61,078 nt of DNA, from positions 1-61,078 of the forward strand of contig JANYDK010000003.1 of NCBI GenBank assembly GCA_025363655.1, in the 5' to 3' direction. Within the stretch, counting starts at the first letter, position 1. The number at the start of each line of letters is the position of its first letter. Both the position numbers and the translations under genes were made by a program. The notes below the pieces were generated by a model that had not been told where the DNA came from, did no database searches, and saw only the letters and a list, made by a program, of their open reading frames with translations. Positions 35,911 to 44,473 of the stretch are shown one piece after another. The DNA is from Deltaproteobacteria bacterium. Its GTDB lineage: Bacteria; Myxococcota_A; Polyangia; Polyangiales; JADJMO01.

Positions 35911-36324
35911 ATGATCAAGATCCGGAAAATCGACCATGTGGCCGTCGCCGTGAACGACATCGACGAAGCGGTCGCCAAGTACCGCGCGGTGTTCGGGCTC
36001 GAGGGCGTCGGACGCGAAGTGGTGACGTCGCAGAAGACCGAGGCCGTGCTCCTCCCGATCGGCGACTCGAACATCGAGCTCATCTCGCCCCGTGGCAACG
36101 ACGGCCTCGCGAAGTTTCTCGAGAAGCGCGGGCCCGGCCTCCATCACATCGCCATCGAGGTCGAAGGCATCGAGTCGGCGCTGGCGCTCTTGAAGAGCCT
36201 CGGCGTGCCGCTCATCGACGAGACGCCGCGCAACGGTGCCCGCGGGCACAAGGTCGCGTTCGTCCACCCGAAGGCGACGGGCGGCGTCCTCGTCGAGCTC
36301 GTGGAGCCTGCCGAAGGACACTGA
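35911..36324 (+). CDS. epi: ethylmalonyl-CoA/methylmalonyl-CoA epimerase
   Basis: ATG at 35911 follows AAAGAGG. The 137-residue protein is a single vicinal-oxygen-chelate fold with the expected metal ligands: His9 in KIDHVAVAV, the GLHHIAIEV histidine at 78-79, and Glu129 in GGVLVELVEP, plus NIELISP. It racemises the alpha-carbon of methylmalonyl-CoA and ethylmalonyl-CoA. Its place after mch completes the pathway steps between carboxylation and the mutases. Confidence 0.94.
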   Translation: MIKIRKIDHVAVAVNDIDEAVAKYRAVFGLEGVGREVVTSQKTEAVLLPIGDSNIELISPRGNDGLAKFLEKRGPGLHHIAIEVEGIESALALLKSLGVPLIDETPRNGARGHKVAFVHPKATGGVLVELVEPAEGH

Positions 36325-36361
36325 GTCCTCTTCGCGCACACGCCGCGCGACTGCGCGACCT

Positions 36362-36901
36362 TCAGCGACGACCGAGCATCACCTCTCGGCCATCGCCGAG
36401 GCGCACGTAGAGCTGACCGTTTCGCTCCTCGAGAATCTCGCCCAGCGAGACGAGCGCATGCTGATCGAAGCGCGCCGGGTAAGGTCCGCCCTTCGCGCCC
36501 GCCTTCACCTCGCAGCGGACCTCGCCGGCCGCGTCGACCGCGAGTGATTCTGGGGCTATTTTTTCGAGTGAATCGTCGGAGAGCGTGAGCTCGATCCCGT
36601 CGACCGAGACCCGCGCCGCGCGGACGACGAACGGCGTGTCGTCGACTGTAAGGTAGCACCAGTCCCACCCGTTCTCGAGCACGTACCGGCCGTCGTTCGG
36701 GTGGCGCGAGATCCACGTGTGCATCGCGTGGGCGAGCTTCGGATGGTCGACGCGAACACCCTCGTGGACAAAGCGACCGTCGGCGTCGAGCCGGATGGCG
36801 CTCTCCCGGGTGAAGGGGAACGGAGCGGTCGCGGACCAGTCGAGGGCCGGACGGTGAGCAGGCGGGAGCGGTTCGGAAGGTTTGGGCAACGTGGAGTCCA
36901 A
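36362..36901 (-). CDS. DUF1285-like protein (start uncertain)
   Basis: The called region (TTG at 36901) encodes 179 residues; the frame stays open to an ATG at 37120, but the extra 73 residues are low-complexity and poorly organised. The core FPFTRESAIRLDADGRFVHEGVRVDHPKLAHAMHTWISRH, then RYVLENGWDWCYLTVDDTPFVVRAARV, resembles the DUF1285 layout as I remember it. No signal peptide. The gene converges on the epimerase gene with 37 bases between. Confidence 0.6.
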   Translation of the reverse strand: MDSTLPKPSEPLPPAHRPALDWSATAPFPFTRESAIRLDADGRFVHEGVRVDHPKLAHAMHTWISRHPNDGRYVLENGWDWCYLTVDDTPFVVRAARVSVDGIELTLSDDSLEKIAPESLAVDAAGEVRCEVKAGAKGGPYPARFDQHALVSLGEILEERNGQLYVRLGDGREVMLGRR

Positions 36902-37202
36902 TGGCGAAGGAGGTGAAGGGTCGAGCGAAAGCGCCCAAGAAACAAGGTAAATTCGCGGGGTGCGCCCTGGCCTTCGCGCGAGAACTGCGCCTCCTTGGGG
37001 GTGCAGAGCGGCGGTCTCGACGTCATCGGCTCTTGACCAAGCGACCTTAATGGGCGTAAACACCCGACCCCGGCGCTTCCGAAGTTTCGGGGGGGATGGG
37101 TTCCACTCGGGCGCGAGCAAGAGTGGCTGGCGCTACGAGAAGATTCCATACGAAGTTTGACTTCCCGCGGCCCTAGGGCGCGCGGATCGACAGGAGACTC
37201 AG
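36902..37202. other. intergenic region upstream of the lipoprotein at 37203
   Basis: These 301 bases contain no gene I can support. A short plus-strand frame from 36901 (about 49 codons, basic) looks spurious. TTGACC at 37033-37038 with TAAACA 18 bases later is a weak promoter candidate for the gene at 37203; CAGGAG just before 37203 is its ribosome-binding site. Confidence 0.4.
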
Positions 37203-37955
37203 ATGACGAAGAACGCGTTCGCTTCGATCCTCGTGCTCGGCCTCGGCACTGCTGCTGTTGGCTGCGGTGGCCTCCCCGGCATGGAGTGCAAGTTTGCCAA
37301 GGGTGAAGTCGTCGCCGAAGCGTCGGGTGACGCGAAGGCGTTCCTCTCGGCGGCGATGGACCTCAAGAAGGCAGTCGACAGCCTCGAAGCCGACTGGTCG
37401 GCCGAGATCAAGGCCATCGGCGGCGAGCTCCAGGTCGACCCGGCCTCGGGCGAAGAGGGTGTCCTCGCCAAGATCAGCGCCAACGTCTCGGAGCTCAAGG
37501 CCGAAGGCCAGTGCACCGTCGCGTTCAAGGCTGACCTCGACGCCGGCGCCTCGGGCTCCGCCGCGGGCGACGCCAAGGCCTCGAGCGATTCGGGCTCGTC
37601 GAGCTCGGGCGGCGCGACCGGCGCGGCTCACGCCGACGTCAAGGTCGACTTCAAGCTCGACTGCAAGGCCGAGGCGAAGGTCAAGGCCAAGCTCGACGTC
37701 ACGACGGCCGCCATCACGGTCCACTTCCCGAAGCTCCTCGGGATCGTCGTCAGCTACAAGGGCCTGGTCGAGAAGATCAAGGCCGTTGGCGAGCAGGGCT
37801 CCAAGGTCATGGGCGCCGTCGGCAGCGACATCAAGATGCTCAGCGAAGTGAAGTGCGCCGTCGAGGCGACCACTGGCATCAAGGTCGACGCCCGCGTTTC
37901 GTTCTCGGTCAAGGCGGAAGCCTCGGCCAAGGGCGAGGCCAAGGCCGGCTCCTGA
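37203..37955 (+). CDS. Ala/Lys/Asp-rich lipoprotein of unknown function
   Basis: ATG is preceded by ACAGGAGACTCAG. The 250-residue protein has a lipoprotein signal (GTAAVGC, Cys21). The mature part has two helical domains (CKFAKGEVVAEASGDAKAFLSAAMDLKKAVDSL and LLGIVVSYKGLVEKIKAVGEQG) joined by a Gly/Ala/Ser-rich linker at about 120-145, with few cysteines (CTV, LDCKAE, VKCAVE). Codon use is strongly biased to C/G third positions, suggesting high expression. It is monocistronic, since a terminator follows. Family unknown. Confidence 0.75.
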   Translation: MTKNAFASILVLGLGTAAVGCGGLPGMECKFAKGEVVAEASGDAKAFLSAAMDLKKAVDSLEADWSAEIKAIGGELQVDPASGEEGVLAKISANVSELKAEGQCTVAFKADLDAGASGSAAGDAKASSDSGSSSSGGATGAAHADVKVDFKLDCKAEAKVKAKLDVTTAAITVHFPKLLGIVVSYKGLVEKIKAVGEQGSKVMGAVGSDIKMLSEVKCAVEATTGIKVDARVSFSVKAEASAKGEAKAGS

Positions 37956-37991
37956 TCACGACGCCCTCGCTGGCAACGGCGAAGGCGAACT

Positions 37992-38039
37992 CACACGACG
38001 GCGCGTCGGGAACCCCCCCGATGCGCCGTGTGTCTTTTT
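37992..38039 (+). terminator. rho-independent terminator
   Basis: CACACG(AC)GGCGCGTCGGG pairs with CCCGATGCGCCGTGTG across a short C-rich loop, and TCTTTTTG follows. It is 37 bases downstream of the lipoprotein stop and would end that transcript. Confidence 0.75.
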
Positions 38040-38120
38040 GTCAGTCGAAACAGCGCACGGGCGTGAAGCGTTGCTCGCTCGGGTGCCCTCGGCACGAGGC
38101 TGGTGTACGTGACCCATCGA

Positions 38121-40997
38121 ATGCGTATGAAGAACCTGATCGTCGCCGCCATCGTCGCCGCGCCGGCCCTCGTGGTCGCTTGCGGTCCGTCGGTGCCGAC
38201 GGTCACGGTGGGGTCGACGAAATCGCTTCCGAAGGCGAGCGCATCGACGTCCGGCAAGGCAGGGCCGCCGCGCCCTCCGCTCGTGCCATCGACCTCGCTC
38301 GGAGCCTTCGGCGCCGGCACGTTCGGGCCCCGCGTGGTTCGTGGTCCGAAGGGCACCATCGTCGTCAGCGCGCAACGTTCGTCGTCGGGACGTCGTTGGA
38401 TCGCCCAAGCGCTCGACGCCTCGGGCACGCCGCGCCCCGATGCGCAGCACGAGGTCGCCGAAGCGCCCGAAGATCGGACGAGCTGGGACATCCAGCCGAT
38501 CGAGGGGGGCTTCCTCCTCGCGTGGACCCGCGCCACCGACGCTGGTCATCAGGTGCTGACCGTCGCGCTCGCGGCCGATGGCGCCGTCCTCGGCACTCCC
38601 AACATCGTGGCGCGAGGTGGCGAAGACCTCTTGGCGGTCACGCTGGTGCCGATGGGTGGCAGTCCGGCCGCGCTCCTGACGTTCGGTGAGCAGTCGACGG
38701 CCAAGGGCACCACCATCCCCGTCGGGACCCTGTTCGCGCTCCCCATCGACGGCTCCGGGCGCGCCATCGGCACTGCACCGACGATCGTCGGTGAGCGTCT
38801 CGCCGCGTGGCAGGTGAGCCCACTCGGAGACGGCACCGCGTGCGTCGGCGTCGTCGAACGCAACCTCAAGACCGCCACCGGCGCACCGGCCGACGAAGTG
38901 CTCCGCTCGGTGAAAATCGCCATCCTCGGCGCCGGCGCAAAGGGCGTGACGGTCTCCGACTTCGTCAACCTGACGCCCAACGAGACCGCCCTTCCCGACG
39001 TCCGCGTCATCGCCCGCGGTCCTGGAAAGTTGCTGGCCGCTTGGGAAGACGGGCGCGACATCGATCGCCACGTCTATGCGCAAGCGATCGACGTCGCCTT
39101 TGGCAAGCCGAAGCCGAAGGGCTCACCGGTGCGCGCGGCGCCTCCACGCGGCGATCAATCGATGACCGCGTTGGTGTCGACGAGCACCGGGCCCGTGCTG
39201 GTCTGGGAAGTCTTCCACCCGCGCTCGCTCAACGAACCGCGACGTCGCTTCGAGATGGTCCGCCTCGGCGAGACCGGCGAGCCTGCCGGAAAGGCGCGCG
39301 CCTTCTTTTTCCCCTACGAAGAGCAAGCTCCCGAAGTAGCGACCGTGAACGGTAGCGATGAAATTGCGGTGCTCACCTACGGCGAGGCCTGCCTCGATTT
39401 GATGACCAACGCGGCTCCGAGCTGCAATGGCATCCGCCCGTGGCTCCTCCGCTTCGCCGGTCCGACGTTGGTGCCGGTGACCGCCGATCTCCTCGACGTC
39501 GGCGATCTGACCGGCGGTCCGGCGCTCCACGCCTTCGATCTCTCGTGCAACGCCAAGACGTGCGAAGCGCTCGTCGATGGACCGGGCGATCCTGCCACCG
39601 TCGCGATGGCGCACGTCGGTCACGATCCTCCGCCCGTCACCAACGCGCGCTGGGTCTACGTCGAGCTCGCCGAACCGCCGGCGACGCCGCCGCGCCTCGA
39701 GAACGCGACCGCCGTCGGACACGAGTCTTCGTTCGCCGGCCTCCGCGTCGTCCGCACGACGATGAAGGGAAGCGTCGCGACCCTCGCCGCCTGGATCACC
39801 GACGCATCCGACGACGACGTCGAAGCGGCGACGCCGGTGGTCGAAGAGAAGAACGACAAGAGCGACGGCAAAGACGACAAGGGCAAAAAGAAGAAAGCGA
39901 AGAAGAAGGCGAAGTCGAAGAAGGGGGATGGTGGTGCGAAGGTCGCCGTTCGTCTCCTCGACGGCGCCGGGGAGCCTCTCGGGCCCGTCACCGTGATGAG
40001 CGAGCGCGCGCTGAGCAAGGGAGACATCGCCGTCGCCGCCGGAGCGAACGAGAAGGACGGCGCCGTCGTCGCCTACGTGTCGCGCGCCGAGGGCGACGAA
40101 GAGGTCTACGTCGCCCGCCTCGACGGAAACGGCAAGAAAACAGGCAAATCATCGCGCATCACCCACGCCGAGGGCAGCGCCTCCGACGTCGCGCTCGTCG
40201 CGCTCCCCGACGGCGGTTACGTCGTCGGCTGGGTCGACGGACGCAAAGACACGATGGCCGTCTACGCCGTGAAGCTCGACAAGGGCGGCGCCAAGGTCGG
40301 CACCGAGGTGAAGATCGGCGGCGGCATCGGCGGCGACGTCTCCGACCTCGCGCTCGCCTACAACGGCACCGGCAGCGGCGGTCCCCGCATCCTCGCCGCG
40401 TGGAGCGACGCCCGCGACGATCTCAACACCGGATTCGGCGACGTCTACTTCACGGTGTTCAGCGGCAAGGACGTCGACAAGACGCTGGTGCCCGAGCGGC
40501 CGATCGCCAAGACCAAGTTGCACTCGCACACTCCGAGCGTGGCGACGCGCACCGACGGCACCGCGGTCATCGCTTGGATGGAGGACGATCCGCAATCGAC
40601 TTCTCTGATGGAGCTCATCGGAAAACCCGATTGGGGCGCGTACGTCGCGCGCATCGATTCGAGCGGCGCCACGCTTCAAGGAGCCACGCTCGTGCCCTTT
40701 GGTGAAGGTGTTCCGAGCGGCGTCGTCAGCGGCGTCGCCGTCGACTGCGCTCCGGTGGCGGGAGTCCCGTCCACGACCTGTCGCCTCGGGCTCGCCCTCT
40801 CCGAACGCAACGGCATCACGATGCTGGCGACGACCATGACTGCCGCCGCGCCGCTCCCCGCCCGGCTCGTCTGGGCCTACGCGGGCGCGCCGACGCAGGA
40901 GACTTCGCCCGCCTTCGCCGGCAACGCACTTTATCTTTGTGAGGATGGCCTGGAAAAGGACGACGGCCGCGTGCGCCGCCTTTCGCTCGCCTGGTGA
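38121..40997 (+). CDS. large repeat (propeller-like) lipoprotein with a Lys-rich linker
   Basis: ATG at 38121 is chosen over the GTG at 38103 because it opens onto the signal; 958 residues. The signal ends ALVVACG. The protein alternates beta-rich blocks with the theme 'GG-hydrophobic-W-DGRD' (LLAAWEDGRDIDRHVYAQAI, YVVGWVDGRKDTMAVYAVKL, ILAAWSDARDDLNTGFGDVY, VIAWMEDD), pointing to two propeller-like domains. Between them, near residues 585-615, lies an Asp/Lys run (about half lysine). No catalytic motif is evident. It begins after the terminator as its own unit. Confidence 0.75.
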   Translation: MRMKNLIVAAIVAAPALVVACGPSVPTVTVGSTKSLPKASASTSGKAGPPRPPLVPSTSLGAFGAGTFGPRVVRGPKGTIVVSAQRSSSGRRWIAQALDASGTPRPDAQHEVAEAPEDRTSWDIQPIEGGFLLAWTRATDAGHQVLTVALAADGAVLGTPNIVARGGEDLLAVTLVPMGGSPAALLTFGEQSTAKGTTIPVGTLFALPIDGSGRAIGTAPTIVGERLAAWQVSPLGDGTACVGVVERNLKTATGAPADEVLRSVKIAILGAGAKGVTVSDFVNLTPNETALPDVRVIARGPGKLLAAWEDGRDIDRHVYAQAIDVAFGKPKPKGSPVRAAPPRGDQSMTALVSTSTGPVLVWEVFHPRSLNEPRRRFEMVRLGETGEPAGKARAFFFPYEEQAPEVATVNGSDEIAVLTYGEACLDLMTNAAPSCNGIRPWLLRFAGPTLVPVTADLLDVGDLTGGPALHAFDLSCNAKTCEALVDGPGDPATVAMAHVGHDPPPVTNARWVYVELAEPPATPPRLENATAVGHESSFAGLRVVRTTMKGSVATLAAWITDASDDDVEAATPVVEEKNDKSDGKDDKGKKKKAKKKAKSKKGDGGAKVAVRLLDGAGEPLGPVTVMSERALSKGDIAVAAGANEKDGAVVAYVSRAEGDEEVYVARLDGNGKKTGKSSRITHAEGSASDVALVALPDGGYVVGWVDGRKDTMAVYAVKLDKGGAKVGTEVKIGGGIGGDVSDLALAYNGTGSGGPRILAAWSDARDDLNTGFGDVYFTVFSGKDVDKTLVPERPIAKTKLHSHTPSVATRTDGTAVIAWMEDDPQSTSLMELIGKPDWGAYVARIDSSGATLQGATLVPFGEGVPSGVVSGVAVDCAPVAGVPSTTCRLGLALSERNGITMLATTMTAAAPLPARLVWAYAGAPTQETSPAFAGNALYLCEDGLEKDDGRVRRLSLAW

Positions 40998-41038
40998 CGC
41001 AGACGAGACAGGGCGCCGACTCCGCACGGCAAGAGTGC

Positions 41039-41044
41039 TAGTGT
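41039..41044 (+). promoter_or_regulatory. candidate -10 element of a leaderless promoter
   Basis: TAGTGT lies 7 bases before the GTG at 41052 and overlaps the alternative GTG at 41043, which favours the later start. Confidence 0.3.
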
Positions 41045-41051
41045 GGCGCCC

Positions 41052-41573
41052 GTGCAGGCCTGCAAGCAGCTCGGCGCCTTTGCGCTCTTCGCGCTCTTCG
41101 CACTGACCGGCGGCGGTTGCGGCGGCAAAGAGGGTTTCGACGGGCAGGTCTACCACGCCGAACGCGGCGGCTTCCAACTCGGCCCCATCCCCTCGTCGTG
41201 GGAACGTCTGCACCTCGACGGCCCGCTCCTCGCGTTCGTCGATCACGCGAGCGGTGGCGCAGTCGAGGTCCACGTGCAGTGCGGCAAAGACGCCGACGAC
41301 GTGCCGCTCTCGGCGCTGACCAAGCATCTGCTCATCGGTTACACCGAGCGCGCTTTCCGCGAAGAAAAGGTCCTTCCGCTCGATGGTCGCGAGTCGTTGC
41401 ACACCGTCGTCGACGCCAAGCTCGACGGCGTGCAGGTGACCCTCGACGCCTACGTGATGAAGAAGGACGGCTGCGTCTACGATCTCGTCTACGTCGCCAA
41501 GCCGGCGAAGTACGAGGCCGGCGCACCGGGCTTCACCACCTTCGTCGCCGGCTTCCACACGGTCGGAGGCTGA
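41052..41573 (+). CDS. lipoprotein upstream of an MlaE-type permease
   Basis: The 173-residue product has a hydrophobic signal with FALFALFALTGGGC (lipobox) and a mature domain of about 145 residues (YHAERGGFQLGPIPSSWERLHLDGPLLAFVDHASGGAVEVHVQCG, DGCVYDLVYVAKP), an alpha/beta layout similar to small PsbP-like domains (inference). GTG at 41043 is an alternative start. The MlaE-type gene begins 1 base after its stop, so the two are co-translated and the lipoprotein may be a partner in lipid transport. Confidence 0.75.
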   Translation: MQACKQLGAFALFALFALTGGGCGGKEGFDGQVYHAERGGFQLGPIPSSWERLHLDGPLLAFVDHASGGAVEVHVQCGKDADDVPLSALTKHLLIGYTERAFREEKVLPLDGRESLHTVVDAKLDGVQVTLDAYVMKKDGCVYDLVYVAKPAKYEAGAPGFTTFVAGFHTVGG

Positions 41574-41574
41574 A

Positions 41575-42483
41575 GTGGCGGAAGAAGTGCCTCCGCCTCC
41601 GCCGTCGATGGGACGCGAGTCTTTGCCACCGCCTTCGTCGATGATGGCCGATCGGCCGAGCATCATGCCCTCGGCGCGCATGATGGCGGCCAATCGCCCC
41701 CCCGAGCTCGGCTTCTTCGAGCGTCAGGTGAGGCGTTGGTCGAACTTCATCGACGACCTCGGCGGCATCGCCATCCTCTCGGCGCGCACCGCACGTGCGC
41801 TCTTCAAGGCGCCGCTCGAATGGCGCGCCATCGTCTACCAGATGGAGACCGTCGGCGTCGCCTCGATGGGCATCGCCAGCATCACCGCCGTCTTCATCGG
41901 CATGGTCATGGCCATCCAATTCGCCTTCGGCCTGCAGAAATTCGGGGGCATGGAGTACGTCGGCCGCGTCATCGGCCTCTCCTTCGCCCGCGAGCTCGCG
42001 CCCACGCTCACCGCGATCATCGTCGGCGGTCGCGTCGGCGCCGGCATGGCCGCCGAGGTCGGCGCGATGAACGTGACCGAGCAAATCGACGCGATTCGCG
42101 CGCTCGGCGCCGATCCGGCGAAGAAGCTCGTCCTCCCGCGCGTCGTCGCCACCATCTTGGTGATGCCTGTGCTCTCGTTCTTCGCCCTCGCTCTCGGCTT
42201 CATCGGCGCCATGGTGGTGGTGAGCACGCAGTTCAGCATCTCGATGCTCTTCTTCTTCCGCTCCGCGCTCGAGACCGTGACCCTCAAAGACCTCTGGGCC
42301 GGCATCGGCAAGACGCCGGTCTTCGGGTTCATCATCTCGATCATCGGCTGCTACTTCGGGCTCAAGACGACGGGCGGCACCGAGGGCGTCGGACGCTCGA
42401 CGACGTCGACGGTGGTGGCAATTTCGATCACCATCCTCATCGCCGACTTCTTCCTGACGAAGCTCTTCATCGCCATGTTCTGA
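41575..42483 (+). CDS. mlaE: MlaE-family ABC transporter permease
   Basis: GTG start one base after the preceding stop; 302 residues. After about 60 residues of Pro/Ser/Met-rich cytoplasmic sequence comes a classic MlaE permease: VYQMETVGVASMGIASITAVFIGMVMAIQ, FARELAPTLTAIIVGGRVGAGMAAEVGAMNVTEQIDAIRALGADP (the coupling helix) and several membrane spans. MlaE moves phospholipids between outer and inner membranes. The usual ATPase (MlaF) and MCE protein (MlaD) genes are not adjacent. The Pro-rich N-terminal extension is unusual. Confidence 0.92.
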   Translation: MAEEVPPPPPSMGRESLPPPSSMMADRPSIMPSARMMAANRPPELGFFERQVRRWSNFIDDLGGIAILSARTARALFKAPLEWRAIVYQMETVGVASMGIASITAVFIGMVMAIQFAFGLQKFGGMEYVGRVIGLSFARELAPTLTAIIVGGRVGAGMAAEVGAMNVTEQIDAIRALGADPAKKLVLPRVVATILVMPVLSFFALALGFIGAMVVVSTQFSISMLFFFRSALETVTLKDLWAGIGKTPVFGFIISIIGCYFGLKTTGGTEGVGRSTTSTVVAISITILIADFFLTKLFIAMF

Positions 42484-42538
42484 GAGCTGGCCAGCCAGCG
42501 CACACGCAACCGCCGTCCCCCGCTCGTCGAGGCCGGGC

Positions 42539-42997
42539 ATGTTGCGAACCGACTCTCCCTTCCCTGACGTTCTCCGCAAGACCTCCGAAGTCGCTCTGCG
42601 TATCGCCGCGCTCGACGAGCGACTGGATGACCAGAATTGGCGGACGCTGACGGTGGGCAGGAAGGAGCTCCTCCTCCCCCTTCGGACCGATCGGCGCTTC
42701 CGCGAAGGCGCGCGGCATGTCGCCAGGTTCGACCTCACGCACGCGGCGATTCGACGCTACGTCGCGCACGTGCTCCGGGCCGTCGGACGCACGCAGGACG
42801 AGCGTCTGACCGTGCCGACGTTGGTCGCGCGGGTACGACGACTACGCGAGACGTTGGAGGGTAGCGTGGTGCTCGCGCGAATCGCCGAGGCGCGGCGCAC
42901 GGTCGGTGCCGCCGAACGGGCGACCACGGCAGCAGAGGTCGAAGCGCTTCGTGCGCTGCTCGCGCGAATCGCCGAGGCGCTGCGGAAGACGAGTTGA
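42539..42997 (+). CDS. small basic helical hypothetical protein
   Basis: The 152-residue protein is rich in Arg, Leu, Ala and Glu, has no signal or membrane segment, and looks wholly helical. RRLRETLEGSVVLARIAEARRTVGAAERAT and EALRALLARIAEALRKTS contain a repeated ARIAEA phrase, so two helices may be duplicated. It lies between mlaE and the radical SAM operon. No family recognised; the frame has normal codon bias, which supports it being real. Confidence 0.5.
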   Translation: MLRTDSPFPDVLRKTSEVALRIAALDERLDDQNWRTLTVGRKELLLPLRTDRRFREGARHVARFDLTHAAIRRYVAHVLRAVGRTQDERLTVPTLVARVRRLRETLEGSVVLARIAEARRTVGAAERATTAAEVEALRALLARIAEALRKTS

Positions 42998-43059
42998 AGC
43001 GGCGCACTCGAGTAGGCCGATGGAGGAGGTCGGCGAAATCACCGCAGTGACGAGAGCGT

Positions 43060-43088
43060 TTGTCGTCATGACGACGAACACCTAGCCT
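43060..43088 (+). promoter_or_regulatory. promoter of the radical SAM/peptide operon (leaderless)
   Basis: TTGTCG (43060-43065), 17-base spacer, TAGCCT (43083-43088), then 7 bases to the ATG at 43096. There is no Shine-Dalgarno sequence, so the mRNA would start at or next to the initiation codon. Confidence 0.5.
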
Positions 43089-43095
43089 CTCGCAG

Positions 43096-44400
43096 ATGTC
43101 CGATTCCTCGAACACTGGCCCGCTCTCGCCAGACGAGCGACGCGCGATCCTCGATGCGCCGCGGCCGCGCCGTTCGCTCCCCTTGGCCGCGCGCCCAGTC
43201 GCATCGCGGGTGCAGCTGCCGCTTGCCGACGAATCACGCGCGGTCGATCGCACGATGCGCCCGATTTATGCCGTCTGGGAGCTGACGTTGGCTTGCGATC
43301 TCGCGTGCCGTCACTGCGGGTCGCGGGCTGGCGTGGCGCGCGACGACGAGCTGACGACGAGCGAGGCCCGAGATCTCGTGCGACAGATGGCGGCGCTCGG
43401 CGTGCGCGAAGTCGCCCTGATTGGAGGCGAGGTCTATCTGCACCCGGGTTGGACCGAAGTGGTCGCCGAAATCCGCCGCTGCGGGATGCAGAGCACGATG
43501 GTCACGGGTGGGCGAGGCATGACGCCGGAGGTCGCGGCCGAGGCTCGACGCGCCGGCGTGCAGAGCATCGCGGTGTCCATCGACGGACTGGAGGAGACGC
43601 ACGATCGCCTGCGTGCGCTCGATGGCTCACACGCAGCAGCGCTGACCGCGCTGCGCAATTGTCGCGCGGCGGGGCTGCCGGTGGCGCTCAACACGCAGGT
43701 CAATCGCCTCAACCTCGGCGAGCTCGAGGCCGTCGCCGACGTCCTCTTCGAGGTCGGCGCGCACGGTTGGCAGGTGCAGCTGACGGTCCCCGCCGGTCGC
43801 GCTGCCGACGAGCCCGCCGTCATTCTTCAGCCCTACGATCTGCTCGAGCTCTTCCCGCGCCTCGCCGCGCTCAAGGAGCGATGCGACCGCGGTCGCATCA
43901 AGATGATGGCAGGCAACAACGTCGGCTATTACGGCCCCTACGAGCATCTGCTTCGTAGCTATTGTCACGATCGGCACGGCGATTCGTGCAGCGCGGGGCG
44001 TTCGGGGCTCGGCATCGAGGCCAACGGCGACATCAAGGGTTGTCCATCGCTGCCGACCGCGAAATGGGTCGGCGGCAACGTTCGCGCGAATACGCTGGAA
44101 CGAATCTGGGAACGCAGTCAGCCGCTGCGTCACATGCGTGATCGCACGCGCGACGAGCTCTGGGGATACTGCGCCGAGTGCTACTACGGCGACGACTGCA
44201 AGGGTGGTTGCACCTGGATGGCGACCTCACTCTTCGACCGGCCCGGCAACAACCCGTACTGTCACCATCGCGCGCTGGAGATGCAGGCGCGCGGCAAGCG
44301 CGAGCGCGTCGTGCGTGTGGAGGAAGCTCCTGGACTGTCCTTCGACTGCGCCAGATGGGACCTGGTGGTCGAAGATCTGCCCGCGAAGGCCGAAAAATGA
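43096..44400 (+). CDS. radical SAM/SPASM peptide-maturase-like enzyme 2
   Basis: The 434-residue protein carries CX3CX2C at Cys67, 71 and 74 (LACDLACRHCGSRAG), GGEVYL, and a SPASM cluster (SCSAGRS, IKGCPSLP, YCAECYYGDDCKGGC, PYCHHR). It is closely similar to enzyme 1 at 24826. It is first in an operon with three small ribbon/peptide proteins, which are its probable substrates. My recollection is that public annotation uses the name 'GDL motif peptide-associated radical SAM/SPASM maturase' for such myxobacterial enzymes; the first peptide here ends GGDLV, which fits, but I cannot verify this. Confidence 0.9.
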   Translation: MSDSSNTGPLSPDERRAILDAPRPRRSLPLAARPVASRVQLPLADESRAVDRTMRPIYAVWELTLACDLACRHCGSRAGVARDDELTTSEARDLVRQMAALGVREVALIGGEVYLHPGWTEVVAEIRRCGMQSTMVTGGRGMTPEVAAEARRAGVQSIAVSIDGLEETHDRLRALDGSHAAALTALRNCRAAGLPVALNTQVNRLNLGELEAVADVLFEVGAHGWQVQLTVPAGRAADEPAVILQPYDLLELFPRLAALKERCDRGRIKMMAGNNVGYYGPYEHLLRSYCHDRHGDSCSAGRSGLGIEANGDIKGCPSLPTAKWVGGNVRANTLERIWERSQPLRHMRDRTRDELWGYCAECYYGDDCKGGCTWMATSLFDRPGNNPYCHHRALEMQARGKRERVVRVEEAPGLSFDCARWDLVVEDLPAKAEK

Positions 44401-44473
44401 GCGCTCCGGCGATTTGTGGGGCCGACTGCAACGGCCTACTATCGAGCTCGGTCTTCGGCTGGGAGGTCTCGAC

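Noticed and set aside
36901-37050. A roughly 49-codon plus-strand frame starting ATG at 36901
   Set aside because: Very basic, no domain, no ribosome-binding site, and it abuts the minus-strand gene start; probably chance.
42467-42769. Minus-strand 100-codon frame opposite the small helical gene
   Set aside because: No start signal or recognisable content; the plus frame has more normal codon use.
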